A stretch of 60,230 nt of DNA from an uncultured Sphingobacteriaceae bacterium (GTDB lineage: Bacteria; Bacteroidota; Bacteroidia; Sphingobacteriales; Sphingobacteriaceae): positions 1-60,230 of the forward strand of contig CAMPKC010000024.1 of the NCBI GenBank assembly GCA_946887045.1, read 5' to 3'. Every line of letters starts with the position of its first letter. Position 1 is the first letter of the stretch. The notes beneath the pieces were generated by a model. The model searched no databases. It was not told the origin of the DNA and saw only the letters and a program-made list of their open reading frames with translations. Shown here piece after piece: positions 9,512 through 19,283 of the stretch. Position numbers and translations under genes: made by a program.

Positions 9512-10414
9512 TTAAAAATATAGATCCATTGCAAGCCTGAAGGTATTGCAATGGGCTTCTACAATATCATAGATCTTTTTAGAATAGCCTCCACCCATAC
9601 TCACCTGAACTGGGGTGCCATACTTTCTGCACAACTGAAATACTATTCGATCTCTTTCTTTGCAGCCTCCCCTGCTTAGGGACAAGTGACCAAGTTTATC
9701 GGTAGTAAGTACATCTATCCCCGCGAGATAAAATACGAAATCAGGTTTTGTCTGTTCAAAAAGACCGGTTAATGTATCGCTGAGAATCTTCAAATACTCA
9801 TCATCTTTCATACCGGTACTTAATCCGATATCCAAATCCGACTTCTCCTTTCTAAATGGAAAGTTCTTTTCCGCATGCATTGAGAAAGTAAATACGCGAG
9901 GTTCGTCCTGAAATATCTCAGCGGTTCCGTTACCCTGATGTACATCTAAATCGATAATGAGGAAGGAAGATGAAACGTCTTTTTTTAAAAGATAGTTCGC
10001 TGCAATAGCCTGATCATTCAGGAGGCAAAAGCCTTCGCCCCAATTTGTGCCGGCATGATGGGTGCCACCGGCAATATTAAATGCAATACCATTTCCTTGT
10101 GCAAACTTACATCCATCAATAGTTCCCTGTGCTATACGCATTTCCCGATCGACCAATTGCCGTGTCAGAGGAAATCCTGTTCTTCTCTCCTCTTGCGGGC
10201 TTAATTTGAGGTCGCGTAAACGCTCCCAGTAAAGTTTTTCATGAGTTAAAAGAATTGTTTCTTCATCTACCTTTTGGGGAGAAAAAAGATTTTCGGATGT
10301 GATTAATCCCTCTCGTAACAATTGCTCTGGAATCAACTCATACTTTATCATCGGGAAGCGGTGCCCTTCAGGCAAAGGATGTGAGTAAATTTTATCGTAA
10401 GCAATTTTTAACAT
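9512..10414 (-). CDS. Histone deacetylase family protein (class IV-like zinc amidohydrolase)
   Basis: The 300-residue protein has the arginase/deacetylase fold signatures. GGTHHAGTNWGEGFCLLND carries the two catalytic His, IIDLDVHQGNGTAEIF the zinc-binding Asp and His, and YLAGIDVLTTDKLGHLSLS plus MGGGYS the distal pocket. Sequence is closest to the HDAC11/class IV type. Bacterial members remove acetyl groups from small amines or proteins, and the true substrate is unknown here. It lies downstream of serA on the same strand but behind a strong terminator, so it is probably transcribed separately. Confidence 0.9.
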   Translation of the reverse strand: MLKIAYDKIYSHPLPEGHRFPMIKYELIPEQLLREGLITSENLFSPQKVDEETILLTHEKLYWERLRDLKLSPQEERRTGFPLTRQLVDREMRIAQGTIDGCKFAQGNGIAFNIAGGTHHAGTNWGEGFCLLNDQAIAANYLLKKDVSSSFLIIDLDVHQGNGTAEIFQDEPRVFTFSMHAEKNFPFRKEKSDLDIGLSTGMKDDEYLKILSDTLTGLFEQTKPDFVFYLAGIDVLTTDKLGHLSLSRGGCKERDRIVFQLCRKYGTPVQVSMGGGYSKKIYDIVEAHCNTFRLAMDLYF

Positions 10415-10460
10415 AATGACGGATCGATCAATAATATTCAGGAATTACCGAAAACTAAAA

Positions 10461-10488
10461 AAGGTTGTCTGTTCTCACAGACAACCTT
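10461..10488 (-). terminator. Rho-independent terminator of serC-serA
   Basis: A perfect 12-bp stem (AAGGTTGTCTGT / ACAGACAACCTT) with a 4-nt loop is followed on the minus strand by TTTTTAGTTTT. It begins 20 nt after the serA stop. Confidence 0.9.
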
Positions 10489-10507
10489 AAAATTATATCG
10501 AGAAGTT

Positions 10508-11458
10508 TTATTTATTGAAATATTCAATAATCAGACTTGCAAGCTCAACACCGATACGCTCTTGCGCTTCGTTAGTAGCTGCTCCGATATGAGGCGTTAA
10601 AGAGATTTTTGGATGAGACAAAATCTCCTGACGAGGAGTAGGCTCATTATCGAATACATCTAAACCAGCAAATCCAACTTTTCCTGAATCTAAAGCTTCG
10701 ATTAAAGCAAGTTCATCAATTGCTCCACCACGGGCGCAATTAACAACTCCCACACCTTTTTTAACTTTCTCAAATTCTTCCTTTCCAAGAATCGCTTTAT
10801 CAACAAAAGGAATATGTAAGCTGATGAAATCAGATTCTGCTAAAAGTTCGTCCAAACTTACCTTCTTAACGGGCACTTTCACACTTACTCCACCTGCAAG
10901 ATTCAATTCAATTTCTGTTTCAAAATCGTAAACATCATAACCTAAAACTTCCATACCTAAACCAAGAGCCATTTTTGCGGTCTCTCTTCCGATACGTCCT
11001 AAACCGATGATTCCGATTTTTTTGCCTTTTAGTTCAATACCTTTAGCATATGCTTTTTTCAAATCATTGAACTTTGCTGCACCCTCAACAGGCATTTTAC
11101 GGTTCGAATCATGTAAAAAACGAACACCGGTAAAAAGGTGAGCAAAAACAAGTTCGGCAACCGACGGAGATGAAGCTGCGGGTGTGTTAACTACAGCACG
11201 TCCTTGTGATCTTGCATAGTCAACATCAATATTGTCCATTCCAACGCCACCACGACCGATAAGTCGTAAATTCGGACAAGAATCAATTAAATCTTTACGA
11301 ACCTTCGTAGCACTGCGAACAGTTATAGCATCGAAATTTTTTAAAGCTTCTGGTAACTGATCCTGAGGGATATTTTGAGTCTCAACGAAGAAACCAGCTG
11401 CTTCAAGCATGCTTTTCCCTGTGGGATCTATACCGTCATTGGCAAGAATTTTAATCAT
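10508..11458 (-). CDS. serA: D-3-phosphoglycerate dehydrogenase (short form, no ACT domain)
   Basis: The enzyme oxidises 3-phosphoglycerate to 3-phosphohydroxypyruvate with NAD+, the first step of serine synthesis. The 316-residue D-2-hydroxyacid dehydrogenase has the NAD-binding GIIGLGRIGRETA. Catalytic stretches follow: CARGGAIDE (Arg) and LTPHIGAAT (His). The C-terminal ACT regulatory domain of E. coli SerA is absent, so serine feedback by that route is not expected. It lies 49 nt downstream of serC on the same strand, which fixes the pathway assignment over other 2-hydroxyacid dehydrogenases. Confidence 0.93.
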   Translation of the reverse strand: MIKILANDGIDPTGKSMLEAAGFFVETQNIPQDQLPEALKNFDAITVRSATKVRKDLIDSCPNLRLIGRGGVGMDNIDVDYARSQGRAVVNTPAASSPSVAELVFAHLFTGVRFLHDSNRKMPVEGAAKFNDLKKAYAKGIELKGKKIGIIGLGRIGRETAKMALGLGMEVLGYDVYDFETEIELNLAGGVSVKVPVKKVSLDELLAESDFISLHIPFVDKAILGKEEFEKVKKGVGVVNCARGGAIDELALIEALDSGKVGFAGLDVFDNEPTPRQEILSHPKISLTPHIGAATNEAQERIGVELASLIIEYFNK

Positions 11459-11507
11459 TATTATTACGTTTAGTATTAAATATTTTATCTAGCACAGAAG
11501 ATTAAAA

Positions 11508-12575
11508 TTATCTGGCTGTTTCAGCAAACTCTTGCATTACATCAATTAACCTGTGAATGGCAGTTATTGGCAATGCGTTATAAATGGAAGCTCTGAAACC
11601 ACCAACGCTACGGTGACCTTTGATTCCAACCATACCACGTTCTTCTGCTAATTTCAAAAATGGTTTTTCCAATTCAGGATTCTCCATTACGAAACATACA
11701 TTCATTCTTGAACGATCTTCAACTTTACAAGCGCCTTTGAATAAAGGGTTGCGGTCGATTTCTTCATACAAAGCATTCGCTTTTGCGATGTTTTCTTGCT
11801 CAATGGCAGCGACCCCACCCTTAGATTTTAACCATTGCAGGTTAAGCATAGAAACGTAAATCGCAAATACTGAAGGTGTATTGTATAGTGATTTGTTATC
11901 TGCATGAATTTTATAGTCGAACATTGAAGGCAATTTCCTTCCTGATTTTCCAATCAATTCATCTTTAACGATTACTAAAGTTACACCAGCAGGTCCCATG
12001 TTTTTCTGAGCTCCGGCATATATAACGCCATAGTCAGCCACATTAATCACACGACTAAAAATGTCTGATGACATATCACATGCAATGGGAACAGAGGTCT
12101 TAGGTGTCTCGAATAATTCCGTTCCAAAAATTGTGTTATTGGACGTATAATGGAAATAAGCAACATCTTCAGGAATCTGATAATCCTTAGGGATGAAAGT
12201 ATAATTAGCATCCTTTGATGAAGCTACAATTTTCACTTCACCAAACAACTTAGCCTCTTTAGCTGCTTTACTTGCCCAGGCACCTGAATCCAGATAGGCA
12301 GCCGATTGACCTTCTGCCATCAAATTCATTGGAACCATAGAGAATTGAGTACTTGCTCCACCTTGTAAAAACAAGATTGAATACCCGTCAGGAACATTCA
12401 ATAATTCTTTAACCAGCCTAATGGATTCATCCACAACAGCCTCAAATTCAGGAGCTCTGTGTGAAATTTCCAGGATTGATAATCCTGTGTCGTTAAAATT
12501 TAAAACGGCCTGTGAAGCTTGCTTAAAAACTTCTTGTGGTAAAATACAAGGGCCGGCGCCGAAGTTACATATCAT
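11508..12575 (-). CDS. serC: Phosphoserine aminotransferase
   Basis: The PLP enzyme converts 3-phosphohydroxypyruvate and glutamate to phosphoserine and 2-oxoglutarate. The 355-residue length is normal. The N-terminus NFGAGPCILPQEV, GGASTQFSMVPMN and the PLP lysine in GAQKNMGPAG are all present. The C-terminal GIKGHRSVGGFRASIYN is the substrate-binding stretch of the family. It is the first gene of the serC-serA unit, with a -7 box 22 nt upstream of the ATG. Confidence 0.97.
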   Translation of the reverse strand: MICNFGAGPCILPQEVFKQASQAVLNFNDTGLSILEISHRAPEFEAVVDESIRLVKELLNVPDGYSILFLQGGASTQFSMVPMNLMAEGQSAAYLDSGAWASKAAKEAKLFGEVKIVASSKDANYTFIPKDYQIPEDVAYFHYTSNNTIFGTELFETPKTSVPIACDMSSDIFSRVINVADYGVIYAGAQKNMGPAGVTLVIVKDELIGKSGRKLPSMFDYKIHADNKSLYNTPSVFAIYVSMLNLQWLKSKGGVAAIEQENIAKANALYEEIDRNPLFKGACKVEDRSRMNVCFVMENPELEKPFLKLAEERGMVGIKGHRSVGGFRASIYNALPITAIHRLIDVMQEFAETAR

Positions 12576-12597
12576 TTGGGTCAGTGTTTTATTGTGT

Positions 12598-12605
12598 CAA
12601 ATTTA
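12598..12605 (-). promoter_or_regulatory. Putative serC -7 box
   Basis: The minus strand reads TAAATTTG, an exact TAnnTTTG match, 22 nt before the serC ATG. No TTG was found at the ideal upstream distance. Confidence 0.5.
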
Positions 12606-12628
12606 GAATTTTTATATCTTTTTCTATC

Positions 12629-15055
12629 TTAATTTTTGATTTTTGCAATGAATTTTATATTTAACTGACGGGATGTTAAATAATTGGGAATTGCGAATTG
12701 GTTATTATTTACATCTTTTATCCATAAAAAAGATACCGTGTTGTATATATTTAATAAATTAAACACCTCAGCATAAGCAATTAACGAATTGAAATACCTG
12801 TTTAAAGGCTTTAATTTATACTTTGTTCCACCTTCCAGAAAATCTTTTGAAAAACCTATATCAACCCGTCTATAAGAGGGGATTTTAAATTCATCGCGAT
12901 ATCGCTGGGTTTGTGGCGGTCCCACCGGAAGTGCCGAACCATACAATAGCGTCAAATGCACTTTATAAGTAGGGCTGTTAAACAGTTCATCCTGAAAAAA
13001 AGCAGAAAAATTTATCCGCTGATCTGTGGGTCGTTTTAAATACCCCGGATAAAATGTGGAAATAGTACCATTTTCATCTTTAACTGGATATGAATCGCCA
13101 TCTATGTCTTCAGCTGTTTTCATTAAAGATAGCCTGAACGACGATTCCAGACCGGGAACAAATTCCTTGCTCACTGAAAAATCTGCGCCCGTTACATATC
13201 CATGCGATCGCTGATCTGCGAAATATCGGATTCTTAAGTTTTCAATTTTATAAGGAACCAGATTATTCAGCTTCTTAAAGTAAACTTCCGATGTGAATTT
13301 AAACAATGTTTCTCCCCTTTTTTGTATTGAATAGTCAGTTGCAGCTAAAAAGTGAACAGAGCGTTGCGTGGTCGATTCCTGGTTTAAACTCCCGTTAAAG
13401 TTCCTTAATTCGCGATAGAACGGGGGTTGATTGTATAGACCACTAGAAAAACGCCAGATTCGTTTTCCCTCTGAAGGATGATAAACTGCGCTTATTCTTG
13501 GACTAAGCAAAAGATCGTTGGTATACGAGCTATAGTTACTGCGTAAACCAGCCGAAACAGTGACTTGTGAACTTAATGGAAAGGTATTTTGGACAAAAGC
13601 GGTAAGCCTGTTAGTTTTAATGGAGTTCCGGGCGCTTACAACATCTGTGAGGATTAGATCTCCATCTGCATTGGGTAGAGTATATCCTGCAGAATCAATA
13701 AGATGATATTCATTTAAATTATCATGTATCACGTCATATTGATATCTAATCCCAGACTCCCAAAATGATCGTTGTTTTTGGAAATATGCTCGGATTTCAG
13801 AACTGTAAATGGATGTTTTAAGACGATTCCTTGCATAGTCATAACTAACGCCAATTCCGCGATTTGCGTTAACGTTTTCAAATTCAGTATCGGTACCAGG
13901 CTCATCGAAAATATAGCTTCCTTCGATATCAAAGGTTTCCTGCTCGGAATTCCTAAAGCTAGTTGTAATCCATTTAAACCATGCGTTTTGTCGGGGCTTG
14001 TAAGTGAGGGTGACTGCTCCGGCTAAAGATTCGTACCTGTCTTTTTCCTGTCCCTGGTAATGAATTTTTAGCCTGTATTGTTGGTCAATGGTTCCGAAAA
14101 CTGTTTCACGACTTTCGGGAATTAAAGAAAACCGGCTTAAATTATAATCTCCAAATACCGACAGATTAAGTTTTTTATCGAGATTTAATGAATAAAGCCC
14201 TTGAAAATCATAAAAACTTGGTTGATAGCTTCCCACAACCGGCTGAGATCGTAAAATACTTTGATTTGTTTTTTTTCGGATTCCGGTAAGAAGAAATCCA
14301 TTTTTTAAAGGTTGTTTTAGTGTGGCAGACAAGCCTAGCAATCCTGCAGACGCTATAATTTGTGCGCTATCGGGCCTGTTATAACGCACATCTAATACAG
14401 ATGAGAGTTTATCGCCATATTTTGCTTCGAATCCTCCGGCAGAAAAATTAGCCTTCGATACCAGTTCAGGATTAATAAAACTTAATCCTTCCTGCTGTCC
14501 GTTACGCACGAGTAATGGGCGATAGATTTCGATGTCATTTATGTAAATTAAGTTTTCGTCAAAATTGCCGCCCCGTACCGAGTATTGAGAACTTAATTCA
14601 TTATTGGAAGAAACTCCCGGTAAGGTTTTTAATAACGATTCAAAGTTTCCGGATACGCTTGGAATATTCCTGATTAAATCAGCATCTATGCTGTGAAGAT
14701 TGCCAAATTCGTTTTTAGAAGATTTTACCGTTACAGTATCAAGCTGTGTGATTTCAGAAACCAAGAAAACGTCCTTTTTAATAGTTCGAAGGCTCGTCTC
14801 AATTGAAATAATTTGTGGGATGAATCCTGTACGGCTGAACGATATTTTCAACTTCGGAGAGGCAGATACAATATAAAGATTGTAGCTGCCATCTTTTTTG
14901 CTTTTTACAGACGTAGAAGAATTAAGTACTTGTATGTCAACTCCTTGAAGTGCTCCGCCATGTTGATTTTGCACCTTTCCTGTAATGGTTACAGAAGTTT
15001 GGGCAGAAGCAAATGTGCTTAAAAGAATTAAATTAAACAGTACTATAATCCTCAT
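12629..15055 (-). CDS. TonB-dependent outer-membrane receptor with carboxypeptidase-regulatory-like N-domain
   Basis: The 808-residue protein has a signal peptide (LILLSTFASAQ) and a CarboxypepD_reg-like beta domain at about 20-110 (ITGKVQNQHGGALQGVDIQV). A plug domain follows (SQYSVRGGNFDENLIYIND), then a long beta-barrel with typical aromatic-rich strands to the C-terminus. It imports a ligand across the outer membrane using TonB-ExbBD energy; no SusD partner is adjacent, so this is not a classical Sus pair. The ligand is unknown. It starts 4 nt after the rpe stop, so it is cotranscribed with rpe despite the unrelated function. Confidence 0.92.
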   Translation of the reverse strand: MRIIVLFNLILLSTFASAQTSVTITGKVQNQHGGALQGVDIQVLNSSTSVKSKKDGSYNLYIVSASPKLKISFSRTGFIPQIISIETSLRTIKKDVFLVSEITQLDTVTVKSSKNEFGNLHSIDADLIRNIPSVSGNFESLLKTLPGVSSNNELSSQYSVRGGNFDENLIYINDIEIYRPLLVRNGQQEGLSFINPELVSKANFSAGGFEAKYGDKLSSVLDVRYNRPDSAQIIASAGLLGLSATLKQPLKNGFLLTGIRKKTNQSILRSQPVVGSYQPSFYDFQGLYSLNLDKKLNLSVFGDYNLSRFSLIPESRETVFGTIDQQYRLKIHYQGQEKDRYESLAGAVTLTYKPRQNAWFKWITTSFRNSEQETFDIEGSYIFDEPGTDTEFENVNANRGIGVSYDYARNRLKTSIYSSEIRAYFQKQRSFWESGIRYQYDVIHDNLNEYHLIDSAGYTLPNADGDLILTDVVSARNSIKTNRLTAFVQNTFPLSSQVTVSAGLRSNYSSYTNDLLLSPRISAVYHPSEGKRIWRFSSGLYNQPPFYRELRNFNGSLNQESTTQRSVHFLAATDYSIQKRGETLFKFTSEVYFKKLNNLVPYKIENLRIRYFADQRSHGYVTGADFSVSKEFVPGLESSFRLSLMKTAEDIDGDSYPVKDENGTISTFYPGYLKRPTDQRINFSAFFQDELFNSPTYKVHLTLLYGSALPVGPPQTQRYRDEFKIPSYRRVDIGFSKDFLEGGTKYKLKPLNRYFNSLIAYAEVFNLLNIYNTVSFLWIKDVNNNQFAIPNYLTSRQLNIKFIAKIKN

Positions 15056-15059
15056 CCAG

Positions 15060-15731
15060 TCAGGCTTGCAATGTATGGCCTTGTGTTTGTTTTAATTGAC
15101 CGATCACCTGTTGAGGATCCGAAGCTGTAAAAACAAAATTTCCAGCTACCAAAACGTTTGCCCCGGCTTTTAATAATTCGGCAGAGTTACCCAGATTTAC
15201 ACCTCCATCAATTTCGATATAAAGACCGTCGTTTCTTCCTGCCGCCATCGCCTTTAGCGAACGTATTTTGCGGTAAGTATTAGGTATAAATTTCTGTGCT
15301 CCAAAACCTGGATTAACCGACATTAGAAGAACCATATCCACGTCTTCAATAATATCTTCCAGAACGCTTACTGGTGTGTGGGGGTTGAGTGCGACGCCGG
15401 CAATACATCCCAGACTTTTAATTGCTTGTATTGTACGATGCAAATGTGTACAAGCTTCGTAATGAACCGTTATTGTTGCTGCTCCTGCATTTTTACATTG
15501 CTCAAGATAGCGATCGGGGTCTACGATCATTAAATGAACATCCAGCGGCTTTTTAGCATGCCGCGCTATCGCGTCTAAAACAGGAAAACCAAAAGAGATA
15601 TTGGGAACAAATACCCCGTCCATAATATCGATATGAAACCAATCGGCTTCGCTACCATTTACCATGTCAATATCGTGTTTTAGATTGGCAAAATCTGCAG
15701 CTAAAACAGAGGGCGCTATTAGATGATTCAT
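15060..15731 (-). CDS. rpe: Ribulose-phosphate 3-epimerase
   Basis: The enzyme interconverts ribulose 5-phosphate and xylulose 5-phosphate in the pentose phosphate pathway. The 223-residue TIM barrel shows APSVLAADFANL, FHIDIMDGVFVPNIS, LDVHLMIVDPD, LLMSVNPGFGAQKF and EIDGGVN, with the metal-binding His and Asp residues in place. The ATG at 15731 is preceded 5 nt upstream by TATATTTG, so the message is probably leaderless. The TonB receptor gene follows after 4 nt. Confidence 0.97.
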   Translation of the reverse strand: MNHLIAPSVLAADFANLKHDIDMVNGSEADWFHIDIMDGVFVPNISFGFPVLDAIARHAKKPLDVHLMIVDPDRYLEQCKNAGAATITVHYEACTHLHRTIQAIKSLGCIAGVALNPHTPVSVLEDIIEDVDMVLLMSVNPGFGAQKFIPNTYRKIRSLKAMAAGRNDGLYIEIDGGVNLGNSAELLKAGANVLVAGNFVFTASDPQQVIGQLKQTQGHTLQA

Positions 15732-15736
15732 GGCAT

Positions 15737-15744
15737 CAAATATA
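15737..15744 (-). promoter_or_regulatory. -7 box of rpe, leaderless arrangement
   Basis: The minus strand reads TATATTTG, an exact TAnnTTTG match, with only ATGCC between it and the rpe ATG. Confidence 0.5.
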
Positions 15745-15799
15745 CAGCTTTGGCATGTAAATACAGATGATCGGAGTTGTCTTTTGAAATTGAACTGCT

Positions 15800-16384
15800 T
15801 CAGGCAAGTGCTTTATTAAGCAGTTCGGCACCTTTCTGGGAGAAACTTAGAGTTAAGGCAGCTTCTCTTCCAGGCTCGCTCATTTTCCCCCACGATTTCT
15901 GAAGAATACGAATTAGTTTTGGATCATCATGCTTTTTTATGAAGTCTTCGTACTCGAACTGAAGAAAAACGAGGCACAACGCATTTTCCATTGTTTGAAC
16001 ATCGGGATCACTTTTTATCTGTTGTTTGAGCACTATTTGCTGTACCCGTTGAATTGTTTCGAGATCGTATCCAACTTCGCTCAGTATGTGCGAGGCTTTT
16101 TCTGCATGATATTTTGCAAGATTACTGCGCCAGTTTAGATATCCAGCTTTTCCTTCAGGATACGATTCTCGTGGTACTTCCCATCTGCCTATATGCTGGC
16201 AGCGCGAAGCAAGCAATAATGCTTCTCTCGCATTCGGCTCAAGTTTCTTAACCCATTCATGCAGCTGAATCGCGAAAAATAACTCTTGAGGGAAAATAGT
16301 GTCGTTGTACGTATATTGTTTCGGGTCCTTCCCGTTATAAGTATCGAACAGTTTGAAAGCTGCTTCAAGTTTCTTTGCATCCAT
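15800..16384 (-). CDS. DUF4202 domain protein
   Basis: The 194-residue protein of the DUF4202 family is found in bacteria and fungi and has no known function. It is mostly helical and has a conserved-looking ALLLASRCQHIGRWEVPRESYPEG region. That region contains His residues reminiscent of HD-type metal sites, followed by KYHAEKASHILSEVGY. I start at the ATG at 16384 (MDAKKLEAAF), preceded by AAGG. The upstream ATG at 16438 would place 18 extra residues over the U-tract of the neighbouring terminator. The HD-like reading is only a suggestion. Confidence 0.8.
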   Translation of the reverse strand: MDAKKLEAAFKLFDTYNGKDPKQYTYNDTIFPQELFFAIQLHEWVKKLEPNAREALLLASRCQHIGRWEVPRESYPEGKAGYLNWRSNLAKYHAEKASHILSEVGYDLETIQRVQQIVLKQQIKSDPDVQTMENALCLVFLQFEYEDFIKKHDDPKLIRILQKSWGKMSEPGREAALTLSFSQKGAELLNKALA

Positions 16385-16439
16385 TACCTTAAAAGTATAA
16401 AAAACAAAGTTAAAACTGAAGATTTCGATTTTTTTCAAA

Positions 16440-16480
16440 AAAAAAGACCACTCCTTATTGAAATGGAGTGGTCTTTTTTT
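16440..16480 (-). terminator. Terminator downstream of the CBM48 gene, possibly bidirectional
   Basis: A stem of GACCACTCC and GGAGTGGTC is flanked by A and T tracts on both sides, giving a long inverted repeat. On the minus strand it follows the CBM48 gene stop at 16494. Confidence 0.85.
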
Positions 16481-16493
16481 ATATTTTATTTAC

Positions 16494-16784
16494 TTAAAGA
16501 ACTATAACGCTATTAGTGCTGCCAAACTCATTTGGCTGCTGTAAGTCAGCATCCTCATCAATCAGCCATTTTGTATTGTCTACACGATATTTAAATTCAT
16601 GTTTGGTGTCTTTAGGTAAAGCTACTTCTGTAGAAAACGAACCGTCTTTCTTCTTACTTAATGGGATCGGAGTTTCCCAATCGCTATTGAGGCCAAGTAA
16701 TTCAACTGTTTCTGCATGATCTGGCTTTAAAGTAAATTTTACTTTATAGGAGCCTTTTGACTTTACGAATGTTTTCTGTAGCAT
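16494..16784 (-). CDS. Glycogen-binding (CBM48/AMPK-beta-like) single-domain protein
   Basis: The 96-residue protein is essentially one CBM48/isoamylase-N fold. It has VKFTLKPDHAETVELLGLNSDW, a Lys-rich stretch with DGSFSTEVALPK, and HEFKYRVDNTKWLIDEDAD. Such domains bind alpha-glucans or mediate protein contacts in glycogen enzymes. No catalytic domain is attached and no glycogen genes are nearby, so it may be a stand-alone glucan-binding or regulatory protein. It ends just before a strong terminator. Confidence 0.85.
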   Translation of the reverse strand: MLQKTFVKSKGSYKVKFTLKPDHAETVELLGLNSDWETPIPLSKKKDGSFSTEVALPKDTKHEFKYRVDNTKWLIDEDADLQQPNEFGSTNSVIVL

Positions 16785-16970
16785 TTCTGTAGGATTTATT
16801 AATTTAATACAAAATAAGTGAAAAATATACCTAATTCATAATAGTTCAGCAAATTGTATAAAAAAATTACAAACGTACAATACCTGTTTTTGTTTTATAC
16901 AGATACAAACTGCCTTGCCATAAAAACCCTACGTTCCAGTTTATCTCTTTGGTAATAATTAAAATAAAAA

Positions 16971-16988
16971 ACCCCGGTAAACCGGGGC
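16971..16988 (-). terminator. Terminator of pnp
   Basis: The CCCCGG/CCGGGG stem with a TTTA loop lies 6 nt beyond the pnp stop and is followed on the minus strand by TTTTTTATTTT. Confidence 0.9.
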
Positions 16989-16993
16989 TTTTC

Positions 16994-19156
16994 TTATGCT
17001 GTTGGAGCAGAACTTTCAGGCTTCTTCTCTTCCGGTTTTGGAGGACGAGGAATAAGCGCTTTTCTGGATAATTTAAGTTTACCTTGTTTATCAACTTCAA
17101 GCAGTTTAACTCTAACTTCATCACCTACATTGAATACGCCTTCCATTGATTCGTAACGTTTCCAATCAATTTCAGAAATATGCAGTAAACCATCTTTACC
17201 GGGCATGATCTCAACAAATGCACCGAACGGCATGATTGACTTCACTTTACCTTCGTAGATTTCTCCAACCTCAGGCTTAGCCACAATATTTTTGATACGC
17301 TTAACTGCGGCATCAATTGCTTCCTTACCGGGAGCGAAAATGCTTATCACACCTTGATTATCTTTTTCTTCAATAGTGATTGTAGCACCAGTTTCGCGTT
17401 GCATTTCCTGGATAACTTTTCCACCTGGACCGATAACCGCACCAATAAATTCTTTATCGATTCTAAGCATCTCTAAACGAGGTGCATGTGGTTTCAATTC
17501 AGCACGAGGTTCAGAAATGGTTTTCTTCATTTCGTTTAAGATGTGAAGACGACCTTCTTTTGCCTGATGTAAAGCATCTCTTAATACTTCCCACTTTAAG
17601 CCGTTGATTTTTAAGTCCATCTGGCAGGCAACAATACCTTTCTCAGTACCTGTAACTTTAAAATCCATATCTCCTAAATGATCCTCATCACCTAAGATAT
17701 CAGACAACACTGCGTATTTTCCGGTTTTCTCGTCGGTGATTAATCCCATAGCGATACCAGAAACCGGTGCTTTTAATTTAACACCCGCATCCATCAATGC
17801 TAATGTACCGGCACAAACAGTAGCCATAGAAGAAGAACCGTTAGATTCTAGAATATCAGATACGATACGAACTGTATATGGATTTTCATCATCACCCGGC
17901 ATAACTTTTTTCAACGAACGCTGAGCTAAGTTACCATGCCCAATTTCGCGACGGCCAGCTCCCCTGTTCGGGCGAACTTCGCCAGTTGAGAAACCAGGGA
18001 AATTATAGTGTAAGATGAATTTTTGATATCCGTTGAAGAATGCACCATCGATCATTTGTTCATCAAGCTTAGTACCTAATGTTACCGTTGTCAATGATTG
18101 AGTTTCTCCACGGGTAAATACAGCAGAACCGTGAGCAGCTGGTAAATAACCGATTTCACTCCAGATCGGGCGTACAGTACGAACGTCACGACCGTCTAAA
18201 CGAATTCCTTCATCAAGAATTAAGTTACGGATAGCATCATATTGAACATCATGGAAATATTTCTTAGCCAGGGCCTTGGTAATATCATCAATATCCTCTC
18301 CTAACGACACGATGAAAGTATCCTGAATAAGTTTAAAGCTGTCAGAGCGATCATGTTTAGATGAACCTGACTTTGCAATATCATAAACCTGCTGATAAGT
18401 AGCCGCAAAAACCTGCTCTCTTAAAGCGGGGTTGCTATGTTCGTGAGAATAAGTACGTTTAACCGTCTTACCTGCCTCAGCCATTAATTCTTTTTGAACA
18501 GCAACCTGGATTTTAATGGCTTTATGAGCGAATTCAATTGCTTCAATCATCTCCTCTTCATCAATCTCGCTACACTCGCCTTCAACCATGCCAATATCAT
18601 TTTCAGAACCGGCAACGATAAATTCTAATGTTGCACGCTCTAAATCGCTTAGGTAAGGATTAATTACAAGCTTTCCGTCAATTTTAGCAACACGCACTTC
18701 AGAGATAGGTCCGTTAAACGGGATATCTGACACAGCAAGAGCAGCCGAAGCAGCTAAACCAGCCAAAGCATCAGGCATTATATTTTTATCAGCAGAAATT
18801 AGTGAAATCATCACTTGTGTGTCTGCATGATAATCTTCCGGGAACATCGGGCGCAACGCACGATCTACCAAACGGGAAATTAGAACTTCGTAATCAGATA
18901 AACGAGCTTCGCGACGAAGGAATCCACCCGGGATACGTCCTGCGGCAGCATATTTTTCCTGGTAATCAACAGATAAAGGAAGGAAATCAATTCCCTCTTT
19001 AGCCTCTTTTGATGACACAACAGTAGCAAGCAACATAGTGTCGCCCATTTTTACTACTACAGACCCATCAGCTTGTTTCGCAAGCTTACCGGTTTCGATT
19101 TCGATTATACGGCCATCGCCCAAATCGAAAGATTTTTTAATTAAGTTATAACTCAT
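16994..19156 (-). CDS. pnp: Polyribonucleotide nucleotidyltransferase (PNPase)
   Basis: The trimeric 3'-5' phosphorolytic exoribonuclease takes part in mRNA decay. The 720 residues carry two RNase PH domains: [21 protein letters not shown] in the first, and [14 protein letters not shown] with [16 protein letters not shown] [14 protein letters not shown] in the second. A KH domain ([18 protein letters not shown]) and an S1 domain ([20 protein letters not shown]) follow. It is downstream of rpsO on the same strand, the same order as in many bacteria. Its own promoter box overlaps the rpsO terminator tail. Confidence 0.98.
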   Translation of the reverse strand: MSYNLIKKSFDLGDGRIIEIETGKLAKQADGSVVVKMGDTMLLATVVSSKEAKEGIDFLPLSVDYQEKYAAAGRIPGGFLRREARLSDYEVLISRLVDRALRPMFPEDYHADTQVMISLISADKNIMPDALAGLAASAALAVSDIPFNGPISEVRVAKIDGKLVINPYLSDLERATLEFIVAGSENDIGMVEGECSEIDEEEMIEAIEFAHKAIKIQVAVQKELMAEAGKTVKRTYSHEHSNPALREQVFAATYQQVYDIAKSGSSKHDRSDSFKLIQDTFIVSLGEDIDDITKALAKKYFHDVQYDAIRNLILDEGIRLDGRDVRTVRPIWSEIGYLPAAHGSAVFTRGETQSLTTVTLGTKLDEQMIDGAFFNGYQKFILHYNFPGFSTGEVRPNRGAGRREIGHGNLAQRSLKKVMPGDDENPYTVRIVSDILESNGSSSMATVCAGTLALMDAGVKLKAPVSGIAMGLITDEKTGKYAVLSDILGDEDHLGDMDFKVTGTEKGIVACQMDLKINGLKWEVLRDALHQAKEGRLHILNEMKKTISEPRAELKPHAPRLEMLRIDKEFIGAVIGPGGKVIQEMQRETGATITIEEKDNQGVISIFAPGKEAIDAAVKRIKNIVAKPEVGEIYEGKVKSIMPFGAFVEIMPGKDGLLHISEIDWKRYESMEGVFNVGDEVRVKLLEVDKQGKLKLSRKALIPRPPKPEEKKPESSAPTA

Positions 19157-19224
19157 TTGTTTTCAGTAATGATGCGCCTTTCCTCTTTAATAACGCATCG
19201 GGGTATTTATTTAAAATTTTATTG

Positions 19225-19232
19225 CGAAGTTA
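19225..19232 (-). promoter_or_regulatory. Putative pnp -7 box adjoining the rpsO terminator
   Basis: The minus strand reads TAACTTCG, a TAnnTTYG match. It begins exactly at the end of the U-tract of the rpsO terminator, 68 nt before the pnp ATG. Confidence 0.45.
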
Positions 19233-19260
19233 AAAAAAAAGCCACCCTTTATAGGATGGC
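19233..19260 (-). terminator. Terminator of rpsO
   Basis: On the minus strand GCCATCC, a TATAAA loop and GGGTGGC form a 7-bp stem (one G-U) followed by eight or nine T. The stem is imperfect (A-C) in the plus orientation, so it acts on the minus strand. It sits about 24 nt after the rpsO stop. Confidence 0.85.
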
Positions 19261-19283
19261 TTCTAAACTTTTTTTTTAAAAGA

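Noticed and set aside
16385..16438. 18-residue N-terminal extension of the DUF4202 protein
   Set aside because: Overlaps the U-tract of the adjacent terminator; the ATG at 16384 has a ribosome site and family fit.
16867..17124. 85-codon minus-strand frame at the end of pnp
   Set aside because: Runs through the pnp terminator and out of frame into pnp; no family character.
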